The notes under the pieces were generated by a model that saw nothing but the letters and a program-made list of their open reading frames with translations, was not told where the DNA came from and did not search any database. Made by a program: the position numbers and the translations under genes. DNA of 64,000 bases. Origin: Bradyrhizobium sp. JYMT SZCCT0428. Its GTDB lineage: Bacteria > Pseudomonadota > Alphaproteobacteria > Rhizobiales > Xanthobacteraceae. Each line of letters opens with the position of its first letter. Positions within the stretch are counted from its first letter, which is position 1. The stretch lies in the NCBI RefSeq assembly GCF_018131075.1, contig NZ_JAFCLS010000001.1, forward strand, positions 124,001 to 188,000, in the 5' to 3' direction. This document shows positions 1 through 9,132 of this stretch, one piece after another.

Positions 1-804
1 ATCGGCGCCGCCTGGCTGTTCGCGCATCTGGCGGGCGCCCCGCGCGGCGCGCCGATGACGCATGCATTCTATTGCGGCCTGCCCCCCTCCAACGAAGCCA
101 TTGCGAGCGCGCTCGGCGCCGATGACATCGCCTCGCAGCGGATCGGCGATATCTCGACCGCTGATGGACGCGACGCCATCGCCGATCTGATGGCGGCCGT
201 GGTCGCGCAGGGCGGCGTGATCGCGCTCTATCAGGGTGCCGCCGAGACCGGCCCGCGCGCGCTCGGCCACCGCTCGATCCTCGCCAATCCCTGCGATCCC
301 AACGCGCGCGAGCGGCTCAACGAGCGCGTCAAGTACCGCGAGGCGATCCGCCCGCTGGCGCCGATGGCAACGCTGGAAGCTGCCCGGGAATATTTCGATC
401 TGCTGCCGGGCGCCTCCGACGCCGGTTACAACGCCTACAATTACATGGTGCTGACGGCGCAATCGAAGCCGGGCGCACGTGACAAAATTCCGGCCGTAAT
501 TCACGCCGACGGCACCGGCCGGATCCAGATCGTCAATGCGGATGACGATCCCCTCACCCACGCTTATCTGAAAGCGCTCGGCCGTCACATCGGCGTCGAG
601 ATATCCGTCAACACGTCCTTCAATGTCGCCGGTCCAATCGCGCAAACGCCGCAGCAGGCCATCGACACGCTGCGCCGCTCCAAGGGGCTCGATGCCGTCG
701 TGCTGGTCGCAGATGACGGCGCGGTCTATGCCGCCTGGCACGGCGGCGAGCGCGACAGCGGACGGTTTTCAAGCTGGTTCGCGCAGTGGCAAGCCCGCCG
801 GTAA
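1..804 (+). CDS. Carbamoyltransferase, C-terminal part (5' end outside window)
   Basis: The open frame runs in from base 1, so the true start lies upstream; 267 codons are visible. Residues near visible position 85 read GPRALGHRSI and near position 203 NTSFN, both typical of the C-terminal domain of the NodU/CmcH/HypF-like carbamoyltransferases, which move the carbamoyl group of carbamoyl phosphate to a hydroxyl group on a sugar or secondary metabolite. The N-terminal Kae1-like metal/ATP domain is missing only because of the window edge. The substrate cannot be inferred: no glycan or antibiotic genes are visible next to it. Family call is firm, substrate unknown. Confidence 0.88.
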   Translation: MGAAWLFAHLAGAPRGAPMTHAFYCGLPPSNEAIASALGADDIASQRIGDISTADGRDAIADLMAAVVAQGGVIALYQGAAETGPRALGHRSILANPCDPNARERLNERVKYREAIRPLAPMATLEAAREYFDLLPGASDAGYNAYNYMVLTAQSKPGARDKIPAVIHADGTGRIQIVNADDDPLTHAYLKALGRHIGVEISVNTSFNVAGPIAQTPQQAIDTLRRSKGLDAVVLVADDGAVYAAWHGGERDSGRFSSWFAQWQARR

Positions 805-908
805 GGTTGACAAGTTAGCTTAACCAGCGACTTCAATTGCGTAACGACAGCCGCGCGCTATCGTGCGTGCAGTGGACGATTTTGTTCGTTCCAACCCCTG
901 TTAACTTC

Positions 909-939
909 GCCGTCGGGCGATCATATTCCGCCCGGCGGC
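909..939 (+). terminator. Candidate terminator hairpin after the carbamoyltransferase
   Basis: An 11-bp stem with one G-T pair (909-919 with 929-939) closes a 9-base loop about 105 bases after the carbamoyltransferase stop. There is no clear T run after it, so it could equally be a dyad in front of the small gene at 964. Confidence 0.4.
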
Positions 940-963
940 CTCGTTAAATCGTGAGCGCGCGCC

Positions 964-1158
964 ATGCATGCGGAAAGCCAGGAACGGTTACGAATACTGA
1001 GCCTCAGTCCGAAGCCCGCCTGGGCCGAAGTCTGGCACTTGCGGAAGATTTTCATTCCGCGGCGATCCATCACCGGACGCTTGCTGACCGGCAAGGTCTG
1101 GCGTCGTCATGACGGAAGGCGCTGGATCTACAAGAAATTCATCGAACCCACCGGCTGA
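964..1158 (+). CDS. Small basic hypothetical protein (64 aa)
   Basis: A 64-residue open frame starting with ATG, rich in Arg, Lys and Trp (residues such as WRRHDGRRWIYKKF near the end), with no signal peptide or membrane segment. It sits between a plus-strand carbamoyltransferase and a minus-strand exporter, ending 7 bases before the exporter stop, so the two genes converge. The composition looks like a real small cytosolic protein rather than a shadow frame, but I do not recognise a family and no function can be given. Confidence 0.55.
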   Translation: MHAESQERLRILSLSPKPAWAEVWHLRKIFIPRRSITGRLLTGKVWRRHDGRRWIYKKFIEPTG

Positions 1159-1165
1159 GCGCCAT

Positions 1166-2098
1166 CTATCCGATAACAGCCGGCCGTCGAAACAACCCGA
1201 GCACCCGCCCGTCGATCAACAGCAGCGCGCTGCCGATCACCAGCGCGCCCGCGATCTCGCGCGGCGAAATCTGCTCGCCCAGCACCAAATAGCCGAGCAC
1301 GATGGCGGTGACCGGAATCAACAGCGTCACCAGCATGACATTGGTGGCGCCGGAGCGCCGCAAGATCTGGAAGAACACGATATAGGCCAGCGCCGTCGAC
1401 AGGACAGCCAGACCGATCACGGCGCCCCACGTCGCAAGCCCCGGCATCGGCAATTGCCAGGGACGTTCGATGAAGCCAGCGACAACCATCATCATGATGC
1501 TCGAGGCCAGCAACTGAAACGTCGCCGTCCCCAGCGGCGGCGAGTTCGACAAAAGCCGTCGCGCCAATAGCGCCGACAAGCCATAGCTGAACGCACCGGC
1601 AAGGCAGAGCAGGATGCCGATGCCCTGCCCACTCCAGATTCCGTCGCCGTCAAAACTCCAGCCGCGCAGGATAACGACGCCGATCAAGCCCACCACGACG
1701 CCCGCGATCCGCCGCGCCTGCAGCTTCTCTTCACCGGCCACCGCCATCACCACGACGGTAAACAACGGCGTGGTGGCGTTGAGGATCGAGGCGAGCCCGC
1801 TCGGGATGGTCATCTGTCCCGCCACGATCAGCGAGAACGGCAATACGTTGTTGAAAAGCCCGATCGCGAAGAACGGCTTCCAGCCTGCAACCCCCTTCGG
1901 AAAATCAATCCGGTAAACCCATAGCAGCGGCAGCAGGATGATCGACGCCAGCGCCACGCGCAGCAGCACCAGCGTCAGCGGCGGCAATTCGCGCAGCACC
2001 ACGCCGTTGAAAAAGAACGAGCCGCCCCACAGGATCGAAAGCACGCCGAGCAGCGACCAGTCGCGGGCGTCGATCCGGTTGTCATTGGCGGTGGTCAT
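1166..2098 (-). CDS. DMT-superfamily (EamA) exporter
   Basis: 310 residues made of two EamA repeats with about ten hydrophobic segments. The N-terminal repeat has the typical LWGGSFFFNGV start and the C-terminal repeat ends LGEQISPREIAGALVIG, the usual second-repeat signature. EamA proteins export amino acids, metabolites or drugs across the inner membrane by proton-coupled antiport; the substrate is not deducible. It is read in the same direction as the dehydrogenase and prfB upstream, with a 77-base gap. Two other EamA proteins occur near 44.8 kb and 56.4 kb. Confidence 0.88.
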   Translation of the reverse strand: MTTANDNRIDARDWSLLGVLSILWGGSFFFNGVVLRELPPLTLVLLRVALASIILLPLLWVYRIDFPKGVAGWKPFFAIGLFNNVLPFSLIVAGQMTIPSGLASILNATTPLFTVVVMAVAGEEKLQARRIAGVVVGLIGVVILRGWSFDGDGIWSGQGIGILLCLAGAFSYGLSALLARRLLSNSPPLGTATFQLLASSIMMMVVAGFIERPWQLPMPGLATWGAVIGLAVLSTALAYIVFFQILRRSGATNVMLVTLLIPVTAIVLGYLVLGEQISPREIAGALVIGSALLLIDGRVLGLFRRPAVIG

Positions 2099-2175
2099 TG
2101 GCTCATATCTGCATTTGCTGCAGATCTATTCCAGCCCGCGCGCCGTTCCCACCCGATTTCCGAACAGGTGCACGC

Positions 2176-3048
2176 CTATTTCGGCCGCGACACGATTTCG
2201 ATCATTCTGCCCTCATCATCGTCGGGCATCTCGGCTTTGGCCCGCGCGTACGCTTCCACCGCGGCGCGGCCGACCAGCGGCGACTCCGGCAGCAGGCTTT
2301 CGGCCAGCTGCACCGCATAGTCCGCATCCTTGTGGCGGAGCGCTGCCGTGAACGACGCGCCCGAGAAGTCGCGCGCCACCATGCGCTTTGAATGACGGAT
2401 CACCTGCGGGCTCGCGACCGCGCCGGTCGCCAGCGCTTCCGCCACGAGGTTCATGTCCAGCCCGGCCCGCTCGGCCATCGCGATGCCTTCGGCCAGACTG
2501 GCGATCTGCACCGCGCCCATCAGGTTGTTGATCAGCTTGAATACGGTGCCTGATCCGACCGCACCAAAGTGCCTGACGACGTTGCCGATCGGCGCGAGAT
2601 ACGGTTTCGCGCGATCGAGATCGGCAGCCTCCGCGCCAACGAGCAAGGTCAGCTTGCCCGTTGCCGCCGCTTCCGGCAGGCCAGTGACGGGGCAATCGAT
2701 GTAGATCAGTCCACGCGCGCCCAACACACCCGCCATATGAAGCGCGTGCTGGTGCGACACCGTGGAGCATTCAATCGCCAGCGTGCCGGCCTTCATATTG
2801 GCGGCGGCGCCGTCCTTGGTGAGCCATACTTCGCGCGATGCGTTGTCGTCGGCGACCATGGTCACGACGGCATCGGCATCGATCGCGGCATCCTCCGGCG
2901 ACGTTGCCCATCGCGCGCCCCGCGCAATCAGATCTTCCGCCTTGGCCTTGCTGCGATTCCACACCGAAACGGTGAAGCCGGCGTCAAGGTACCGGCCGGC
3001 CATTCCCTGGCCCATCCGTCCCAATCCGATGAAGGCAACTCTGGCCAT
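2176..3048 (-). CDS. NAD(P)-dependent oxidoreductase of the 3-hydroxyisobutyrate dehydrogenase family
   Basis: 290 residues. The Rossmann glycine motif GLGRMG lies at residues 8-13, followed by a substrate-loop DCPVTG and the catalytic-lysine helix KLINNLM near residue 170. These beta-hydroxyacid dehydrogenases oxidise small hydroxyacids such as 3-hydroxyisobutyrate or tartronate semialdehyde partners, or act as imine reductases. Full length for the family. The start is 3 bases after the prfB stop, so translation is probably coupled to prfB, although the two functions are unrelated. The exact substrate is not determinable. Confidence 0.85.
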   Translation of the reverse strand: MARVAFIGLGRMGQGMAGRYLDAGFTVSVWNRSKAKAEDLIARGARWATSPEDAAIDADAVVTMVADDNASREVWLTKDGAAANMKAGTLAIECSTVSHQHALHMAGVLGARGLIYIDCPVTGLPEAAATGKLTLLVGAEAADLDRAKPYLAPIGNVVRHFGAVGSGTVFKLINNLMGAVQIASLAEGIAMAERAGLDMNLVAEALATGAVASPQVIRHSKRMVARDFSGASFTAALRHKDADYAVQLAESLLPESPLVGRAAVEAYARAKAEMPDDDEGRMIEIVSRPK

Positions 3049-3051
3049 GGA

Positions 3052-4183
3052 CTAGTCCACATCCTCGACCGAACCGGGCGAGGTGCCGAACGCGCGCTGC
3101 GCCAGCGTCGCGGCCATGAACTCATCGAGATCGCCGTCGAGCACGCCCGACGTGTCCGAGGTCTGCACACCGGTGCGCAAATCCTTGACCATCTGATAGG
3201 GCTGCAACACGTAGGAGCGGATCTGGTGACCCCAGCCGATATCGGTCTTGGCGGCCTGATCGGCGGCGGCCTGCTCCTCGCGCTTCTTCAGCTCGATTTC
3301 GTAGAGCCGCGCGCGCAACATGTCCCAGGCCTGCGCGCGGTTCTTGTGCTGCGAGCGGCCGGCCTGACACACCACGGCGACGCCGGTCGGAATATGCGTC
3401 AGCCGCACCGCGGATTCGGTCTTGTTGACGTGCTGACCGCCGGCACCGCCCGAGCGCATGGTGTCGGTGCGCACGTCGGACTCCGCGATGTCGATCTTGA
3501 TGCTGTTATCGACCACGGGAAAGATCGCGACCGACGAGAACGAGGTGTGGCGGCGCGCGTTGGAATCGTACGGCGATATCCGAACCAGCCGGTGCACGCC
3601 CGCCTCGGTCTTGAGCCAACCATAGGCGTTGTGGCCCGAGATCTGGATGGTGGCGGATTTGATGCCGGCTTCCTCGCCTTGCGTCTCTTCCAGATATTCG
3701 ATCTTGAAGCCGTGCTTTTCGGCCCAGCGCGTATACATGCGCAGCAGCATCTCGGCCCAGTCCTGGCTCTCGGTGCCACCCGCGCCGGCATGAACTTCGA
3801 GATAGGAATCGAACCGGTCCGCCTCGCCCGACAGCAGCGCCTCGAGCTCGCGGCGTGCCACTTCCTTCTTCAAGGCTTTCAGCGCGTTCTCGGCTTCGGT
3901 GACGACGCCGGCATCGTTCTCGGCTTCGCCGAGTTCGATCATCTCGACATTGTCGCTGAGCTCGCGCTCGACCTTGCCGATGCCCTGCAGCGCATCCTCC
4001 AGCGAGGTGCGCTCCTGCATCAGTTTCTGGGCCTTCTGCGGATCGTTCCAGAGAGTGGGATCTTCGGCGAGCTTGTTCAGCTCGGCCAGCCGGGCCGTGG
4101 ACTGTTCGACGTCAAAGATGCCTCCTCAGCAGCCCGACTGACTGCTTGATCTCTTCAACGAGGCGTTCGATTTCGGCGCGCAT
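3052..4183 (-). CDS. prfB: Peptide chain release factor 2, with programmed +1 frameshift
   Basis: Release factor 2 recognises UGA/UAA and triggers peptidyl-tRNA hydrolysis. The main frame shows the GGQ motif (GGAGGQHVN, about residue 245) and an RF2-type C-terminus. The first 23 codons (from ATG at 4183) are in a different frame and end CTT TGA; a +1 slip continues into the long frame at GAC (4113), giving about 376 residues, the normal RF2 length. The ATG inside the long frame at 4020 would remove the N-terminal helical domain, so 4183 is the start. RF2 abundance autoregulates the slip. It is downstream of PBP1A on the same strand. Confidence 0.95.
4111..4126 (-). other. prfB programmed +1 ribosomal frameshift site
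   Basis: On the minus strand an AGGAGG Shine-Dalgarno-like hexamer (4126-4121) is followed by CAT, then CTT TGA C (4117-4111). The layout matches the classical RF2 site: internal SD three bases before CTT, an in-frame UGA and a following C that weakens termination. Translation of frame 0 to CTT and then +1 joins the two RF2 segments exactly. Confidence 0.93.
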
Positions 4184-4304
4184 GGTGTCTCTGATCTGCG
4201 GTATAGAAACCGCCAACTATAGATGTTTGCAGGGATGTAGCGGCGTCCGCTACAAAGCGCAATCCGCCTGGGGTTCAGTCCCAAGCGGGTTTCGCACTAA
4301 CAAC

Positions 4305-6818
4305 CTAGTACAGCCCGCCGGGCCGCATGATGTGGCCGGAGTCAGGCGACTGGTATCCCCCCTGATATCCGGCCGGATATCCCTGCGGGGCACGCCCATC
4401 GGCATCGGCCACGCCAATGACGGAGTAATTGTCCGGCGGCGCGGTGCCCGGCTTGAAGGCCTCCAGGATGGTCCGGCCGCCTTCGCCGGGACCTGCGCGC
4501 ATGCCGCTCTTGGCATCGACGCGGACCAGCTTGATTCCGGCCGGCACCTTGAACGGGATCGCGGCCTTGTCGGCGAGCGCGAGCTTGAGGAAGTCGCGCG
4601 CGATCGGCGCGGCCAGCGCACCGCCGGTCGCCTTGCCACCGAGGGTGCGCGGCTTGTCATAGCCGAGATAGATGCCGACCACGAGGTCCGGCGAGAAGCC
4701 GATGAACCAGGCATCCTTGGCGTCGTTGGTGGTTCCGGTCTTGCCGGCGATCGGCTTGCCGACTTCCTTCACGACAGTCGCGGTGCCGGCCTGGACGACA
4801 TATTCCATCATCGAGGTGATCTGATAGGCCGTCATCGGATCGAGTACCTGCTCGCGGCGGTCGACCAGTTGCGGTTCAGGCTGATTCTTCCAGCCGCCGG
4901 GCGCGTCGCAGCCGCGGCATTCGCGCGCGTCATGCTTGTAGATCGTGTGCCCGTAACGGTCCTGGATGCGATCGATCAAGGTCGGCTTCACGCGGCGGCC
5001 GCCATTGGCGAACATCGAATAGGCCGTGACCATGCGCATGACCGTGGTTTCGCCGGCGCCGAGCGAATAGGACAGATAGTTCGGCAGTTCGTCGTAGACG
5101 CCGAAGCGCCGTGAATATTCGCCGATCAGCGGCATGCCGATGTCCTGCGCCAGCCGCACCGTCACCGTGTTGAGCGACTGCCGCAGCGCATTGCGCAGCG
5201 TCACCGGACCGTTGTACTTGCCGGACGAATAGTTTTCCGGGCGCCAGACGCCGGCGCCCTGCCCCTGATCGATTTCGATCGGCGCGTCGACCACCACGGT
5301 CGACGGCGTGTAGCCATTGTCCATGGCCGCCGAATAGACCAACGGCTTGAACGAGGAACCAGGCTGCCGGTAGGCCTGTGTCGCGCGGTTGAACTGGCTC
5401 TGGTCGAACGAGAATCCGCCGACCATCGCCAGCACACGGCCGGTCCAGGGATCCATCGCCACCATCGCGCCGGATACTTCCGGCAATTGGCGCAGGCGGT
5501 ACTGCCCCTCCACCGGATTGCCGTCCTTGCCGAACAGCGGATCGACATAAATCACATCGCCCGGGGCGAGCACTTGCGCGACCGATGTCGGCGTCCTGCC
5601 CTTGGTCGGTCCCGACGCCGCCTTGGCCCATTTGACGCCATCGATCGTGATGATGCCGGTCTGCCGTTGTTTGGCGACGGCGCCGCCAAGCTCGCGGCCC
5701 GGCTGGAAACCGACCCGCGCCGACTGGTCGCTGGTCTCCAGCACCACAGCCATCCGCCAGGGCGAGATATCGCCCAGCGCCTTGACGTCGGCCAGCTTCA
5801 CGCCCCAGTCGCCGGAAATGTCGAGCTTGCTTGGCGCACCCCGCCAGCCCTGCGCCTCATCGTAATTGACCATGCCGGCCGCCATGGTCTTGCGCGCCAT
5901 CACCTGCATCTTCGGGTCGAGCGTCGCCCGGACCGAGAGGCCGCCTTCATAGAGCTTCTTTTCGCCGTAGCGTTCGAAGATGTCGCGCCGGACTTCCTCG
6001 GCGAAATATTCGCCGGCGAAGATATGCGCGCCGGTACCGCGGCTGGTGACGAGAAGCTGATCCTTGCGCGCCTTGTCGGCATCGGCCTGCTTGATCCAGC
6101 CGTTTTCGACGAGACGATCGACGACGTAGTTGCGGCGTTCGATCGCGCGGTCGCGGTTGCGCACCGGATGCAGCGCCGCCGGCGCTTTCGGCAGCGCCGC
6201 CAGATACGAGGCTTCCGAGATCGAGAGTTCGTTCACCGACTTGTCGAAATAGACCAGCGACGCCGCCGCGATGCCGTAGGCGCCGAGGCCGAGATAGATT
6301 TCATTGAGATAGAGTTCGAGGATGCGGTCCTTCGAATAGGCGCGCTCGATGCGCATCGCCAGCAGGGCTTCCTTGATCTTGCGGGCGAAGGAGACCTCGT
6401 TGGTCAACAGGAAGTTCTTTGCGACCTGCTGGGTGATGGTCGACGCACCCTGCGGCCGGCGGTTGGAGCCGTAGTTCTGCGCATACAGCACCGCCGCGCG
6501 CGCCATGCCGGTGAAGTCGATGCCGCCGTGCTCGTAGAAATTCTTGTCTTCGGCGGCGAGGAACGCGTTGATGACGAGTTTTGGCACCGCCTGGATCGGC
6601 AGATAGAGCCGGCGCTCCTTCGAATACTCGCCGAGCAGCGCGCCATCGGAGGCGTGCACGCGCGTCATCACAGGCGGTTCATAATCCTGAAGCTGCGAAT
6701 AATCCGGCAAGTCCTTGGAGAAATGCCAGATCGCGCCCGCAACGCCGGCGACGCCCACCAGGAACACCACGGTTCCGGCGGCAAACAAGAAACCCAAAAA
6801 CCGCACCAGCAAGCGCAT
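4305..6818 (-). CDS. mrcA: Penicillin-binding protein 1A (bifunctional transglycosylase/transpeptidase)
   Basis: 837 residues. An N-terminal membrane anchor (residues about 5-30) is followed by a GT51 transglycosylase domain with EDKNFYEHGG and STITQQVAKN, then an OB-like insert and a transpeptidase domain with SSFKP (serine about 488), SLN and KTGTT (about 692). It polymerises and crosslinks peptidoglycan in the periplasm. The C-terminal tail is Gly/Pro-rich (GYPAGYQGGYQ). It lies between the amidase and prfB on the same strand, an arrangement familiar from Rhizobiales. Full length for class A PBPs. The symbol ponA is also used. Confidence 0.95.
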   Translation of the reverse strand: MRLLVRFLGFLFAAGTVVFLVGVAGVAGAIWHFSKDLPDYSQLQDYEPPVMTRVHASDGALLGEYSKERRLYLPIQAVPKLVINAFLAAEDKNFYEHGGIDFTGMARAAVLYAQNYGSNRRPQGASTITQQVAKNFLLTNEVSFARKIKEALLAMRIERAYSKDRILELYLNEIYLGLGAYGIAAASLVYFDKSVNELSISEASYLAALPKAPAALHPVRNRDRAIERRNYVVDRLVENGWIKQADADKARKDQLLVTSRGTGAHIFAGEYFAEEVRRDIFERYGEKKLYEGGLSVRATLDPKMQVMARKTMAAGMVNYDEAQGWRGAPSKLDISGDWGVKLADVKALGDISPWRMAVVLETSDQSARVGFQPGRELGGAVAKQRQTGIITIDGVKWAKAASGPTKGRTPTSVAQVLAPGDVIYVDPLFGKDGNPVEGQYRLRQLPEVSGAMVAMDPWTGRVLAMVGGFSFDQSQFNRATQAYRQPGSSFKPLVYSAAMDNGYTPSTVVVDAPIEIDQGQGAGVWRPENYSSGKYNGPVTLRNALRQSLNTVTVRLAQDIGMPLIGEYSRRFGVYDELPNYLSYSLGAGETTVMRMVTAYSMFANGGRRVKPTLIDRIQDRYGHTIYKHDARECRGCDAPGGWKNQPEPQLVDRREQVLDPMTAYQITSMMEYVVQAGTATVVKEVGKPIAGKTGTTNDAKDAWFIGFSPDLVVGIYLGYDKPRTLGGKATGGALAAPIARDFLKLALADKAAIPFKVPAGIKLVRVDAKSGMRAGPGEGGRTILEAFKPGTAPPDNYSVIGVADADGRAPQGYPAGYQGGYQSPDSGHIMRPGGLY

Positions 6819-7073
6819 GATCGAAGTTCCGTTCCAACCCTTGCGCCGTGACTTTCGGCGTCTGCCTTGCCATCAAAATCGAAGCGCAAATCGAAGCGCT
6901 CGAGCCCCGCCCAACGGACCGCCGTTGCGCGTACGAACAATAAAGGGGCCGACGGACAATAATGGCCGATTCCGAAGACCCTGCGGTAGTTTTCTATACC
7001 GCTGCCGCTGTGGCCAAACTAGGGCTTCCTCCATGGCATCGCGTGCATTTAATCAGCATTTTCATACGGCTTT

Positions 7074-8402
7074 TCATTTGCCGGGCCCGGCAGTTGCCAG
7101 CCGTTTGGCGAAAAATGCATCAATCGCCAGCGCCATCGATCCGACGGTCTTGTTCCGCCAGTTCTCCGACATCAGTAGCTCGAGGTCGCCCTTGTTCGAG
7201 ACATAGCCGAGTTCGACCAGCACCGAGGGCACGTCCGGCGCCTTCAATACGCGGAAGCCGGCGGATTTCAACGGGTGCTTGTGCATCCGCACCGTGGTCT
7301 TCATCTCGCCCATCAAGATGCGGGCGAAGCGGTTTGAAAACGTTCGGGTCTCGCGCTGCGCGAGGTCAATCAGAATGTCGGCGACTTCGGTCGGCTCGTC
7401 GGTGAGATTGACGCCGCCAATGGCGTCCGACTTGTTCTCGGCCTCGGCCAGCCGCTCGGCTTCAGCGTCGGAAGCCTTGTCGGACAGAGTGTAGATGGTG
7501 GCGCCGTGGGCATCGCCCTCCCGCCGCGGAAGGGCGTCGGCATGGATCGAGACGAACAGCGCAGCCGACTGGGTGCGTGCGACCTTCACGCGATCGTTCA
7601 ACGGAATGAACGTATCGTCCGTACGAGTCATGACGACGCGGTATTTGCCTGATTTCTCGATACGATCGCGCAGCGCGAGGCCAAATCCCAGCACCAGATT
7701 CTTTTCCATCTCGCCGCCGGCCTGGGTACCGTTGTCGATGCCGCCATGGCCGGGATCGATCACGATCAGGGGTCGGGTATCCTGCGCCTGTGCGGGCTTT
7801 GCCGCCGCCGCTGCATCGTCCGGCCCGACCGCGGCATTGGCCGCCGCAATCGCGGGCCTCAGCTCGGGGCGATTCTCGGGCGCCAGCAATTGCACGAAGG
7901 CGGTCCGGTCCACCTCTTCCAGCTCCAGCACCAGCCGCGGCGGCTGGTCGTTGGCCGCTTCCAGCACATAGGATTTGGCGACCTTGGCCGGTCCCGTCAG
8001 GTCGAACACGATTCGCGAACCGCCCGGCATGACGAGGCCATAGCGGAACGCCTTGACCAGCCCGCGCCCCGCGCTGCCGGTGCCCGCGGCCAGCTTGAAG
8101 CTGACCTGTGGAATATCAACGACCACGCGATAGGGATCGGCCAGCGCAAAGGCACGAAACTGGATCGGCCTGTCGAGATCGAGGACGAAGCGGGTTTGCT
8201 TGCTATCGCCGGCCAGCCTTGCATCGGAGGCGACCGGAAAATTCGAGGCGGCGACCGGGGTTGGACTGGGGGCGCTTGGCGAAGCGGGACCAGGCGCAGG
8301 CCCCTGCGCCGCGCTTGGGGTGATGGAATTGACCCACAGCAATGCTGCGACGCACAACAGGCCGCGCCCCAGCAAAACCCGGTGATTTGCGCGGTTAGCC
8401 AA
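7074..8402 (-). CDS. amiC: N-acetylmuramoyl-L-alanine amidase with AMIN domain
   Basis: 442 residues. A cleavable signal peptide (residues 1 to about 33) precedes an AMIN peptidoglycan/septum-targeting domain (about 55-165) and a C-terminal Amidase_3 domain with zinc/catalytic motifs IDPGHGG, SIHADA and VELGYVSN. It cuts the MurNAc-L-Ala bond during cell separation. No in-frame ATG precedes the signal peptide; a TTG at 8402 with a GGAGG ribosome site 9-10 bases upstream is the best start. It is followed on the same strand by PBP1A after about 255 bases, consistent with co-regulation of wall synthesis and splitting. Confidence 0.9.
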   Translation of the reverse strand: MANRANHRVLLGRGLLCVAALLWVNSITPSAAQGPAPGPASPSAPSPTPVAASNFPVASDARLAGDSKQTRFVLDLDRPIQFRAFALADPYRVVVDIPQVSFKLAAGTGSAGRGLVKAFRYGLVMPGGSRIVFDLTGPAKVAKSYVLEAANDQPPRLVLELEEVDRTAFVQLLAPENRPELRPAIAAANAAVGPDDAAAAAKPAQAQDTRPLIVIDPGHGGIDNGTQAGGEMEKNLVLGFGLALRDRIEKSGKYRVVMTRTDDTFIPLNDRVKVARTQSAALFVSIHADALPRREGDAHGATIYTLSDKASDAEAERLAEAENKSDAIGGVNLTDEPTEVADILIDLAQRETRTFSNRFARILMGEMKTTVRMHKHPLKSAGFRVLKAPDVPSVLVELGYVSNKGDLELLMSENWRNKTVGSMALAIDAFFAKRLATAGPGK

Positions 8403-9132
8403 CGATTCGACGCCTCCGAGCCGCTCTCTTACCGCATTAGAACCACAGGGTTAATCGAACCTTAAGGGTCCAAAAGCGAAAAGAGATGAGTGTTGCCGTG
8501 CTGCGACGCTTCCCTGATGCTTCCCTTGCACCGGGCGGGCAATCCACGTATGTACGAGGTGCTGACGGCTAATACTCCCGGTTGTGTCGCGTTCAGCCTC
8601 CCGGTGCAGCGCCGGAACCTTCGAAGCCGAAGTTTCCTGCGTCTTTCCCGATCCCCTCCACCAGCCAGCGCTGCGCGCGGCTGACACGGAGTGGCGGTTT
8701 CGAGCCCGAGCGGCGTCCGCTCCCAGGTACTAACTTGCAAGGTACTATCTTGCTCCAGGGACGGTTTAAAACACGGCAGAACTGATTATCCGGACCCCAA
8801 ACGGTCCGATATGCGATGGCCGGCGAGCGCTTTGGCGCCGCGCCGGGCCTTCAGCGATAGACACGGCGGTCAGTTTTGCCGCCAACATGTTCAGACGGGC
8901 CGACGCTTGATGCGCCAGACTGTGTTGCCGACCAAGATCCACGGATCGATCGCGCCGACGCGAAGCGAAAGCTTCGCGCGTCGCCTTGTTCCGGTGGGTC
9001 CCCGTTCGGCGCGGCGCCAAGGTTTGCGTTTTGGCCTTCCCCTCACCCCCGAATCAGGTGGACCGTCGCGTCACCGGGCCGCGCAATATGCGCGCGCCTT
9101 GCACCGCGCCCGCCGCCGTCAAGAGCTCCAAA
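8403..9132 (+). promoter_or_regulatory. Long gene-free region holding the divergent amiC/rne promoters and rne leader
   Basis: 730 bases without a credible gene separate the divergent amiC and rne genes. RNase E mRNAs usually carry long structured leaders through which the enzyme controls its own message; the length and the strong hairpin at 8957-8981 fit that, but no specific RNA family can be named from inspection. A frame open upstream of the chosen rne start (from 8986) has no family-like sequence and is treated as leader. Confidence 0.55.
8957..8981 (+). other. GNRA-capped hairpin in the rne leader
   Basis: GCGAAGC (8960-8966), loop GAAA, GCTTCGC (8971-8977) form a perfect 7-bp stem capped by a GNRA tetraloop, extended by flanking GAC/GTC pairs. 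It lies about 155 bases upstream of the rne start codon, where a regulatory mRNA structure would be expected. Confidence 0.6.

Noticed and set aside
2569..4149. 526-codon plus-strand open frame opposite prfB and the dehydrogenase
   Set aside because: It overlaps two well-supported genes and shows the Arg/His/Gln-rich composition typical of antisense frames.
8986..9132. rne start 49 codons further upstream
   Set aside because: The extra residues are unlike RNase E N-termini, while MPNKMLIDATHPEETRV at 9133 matches the family start.
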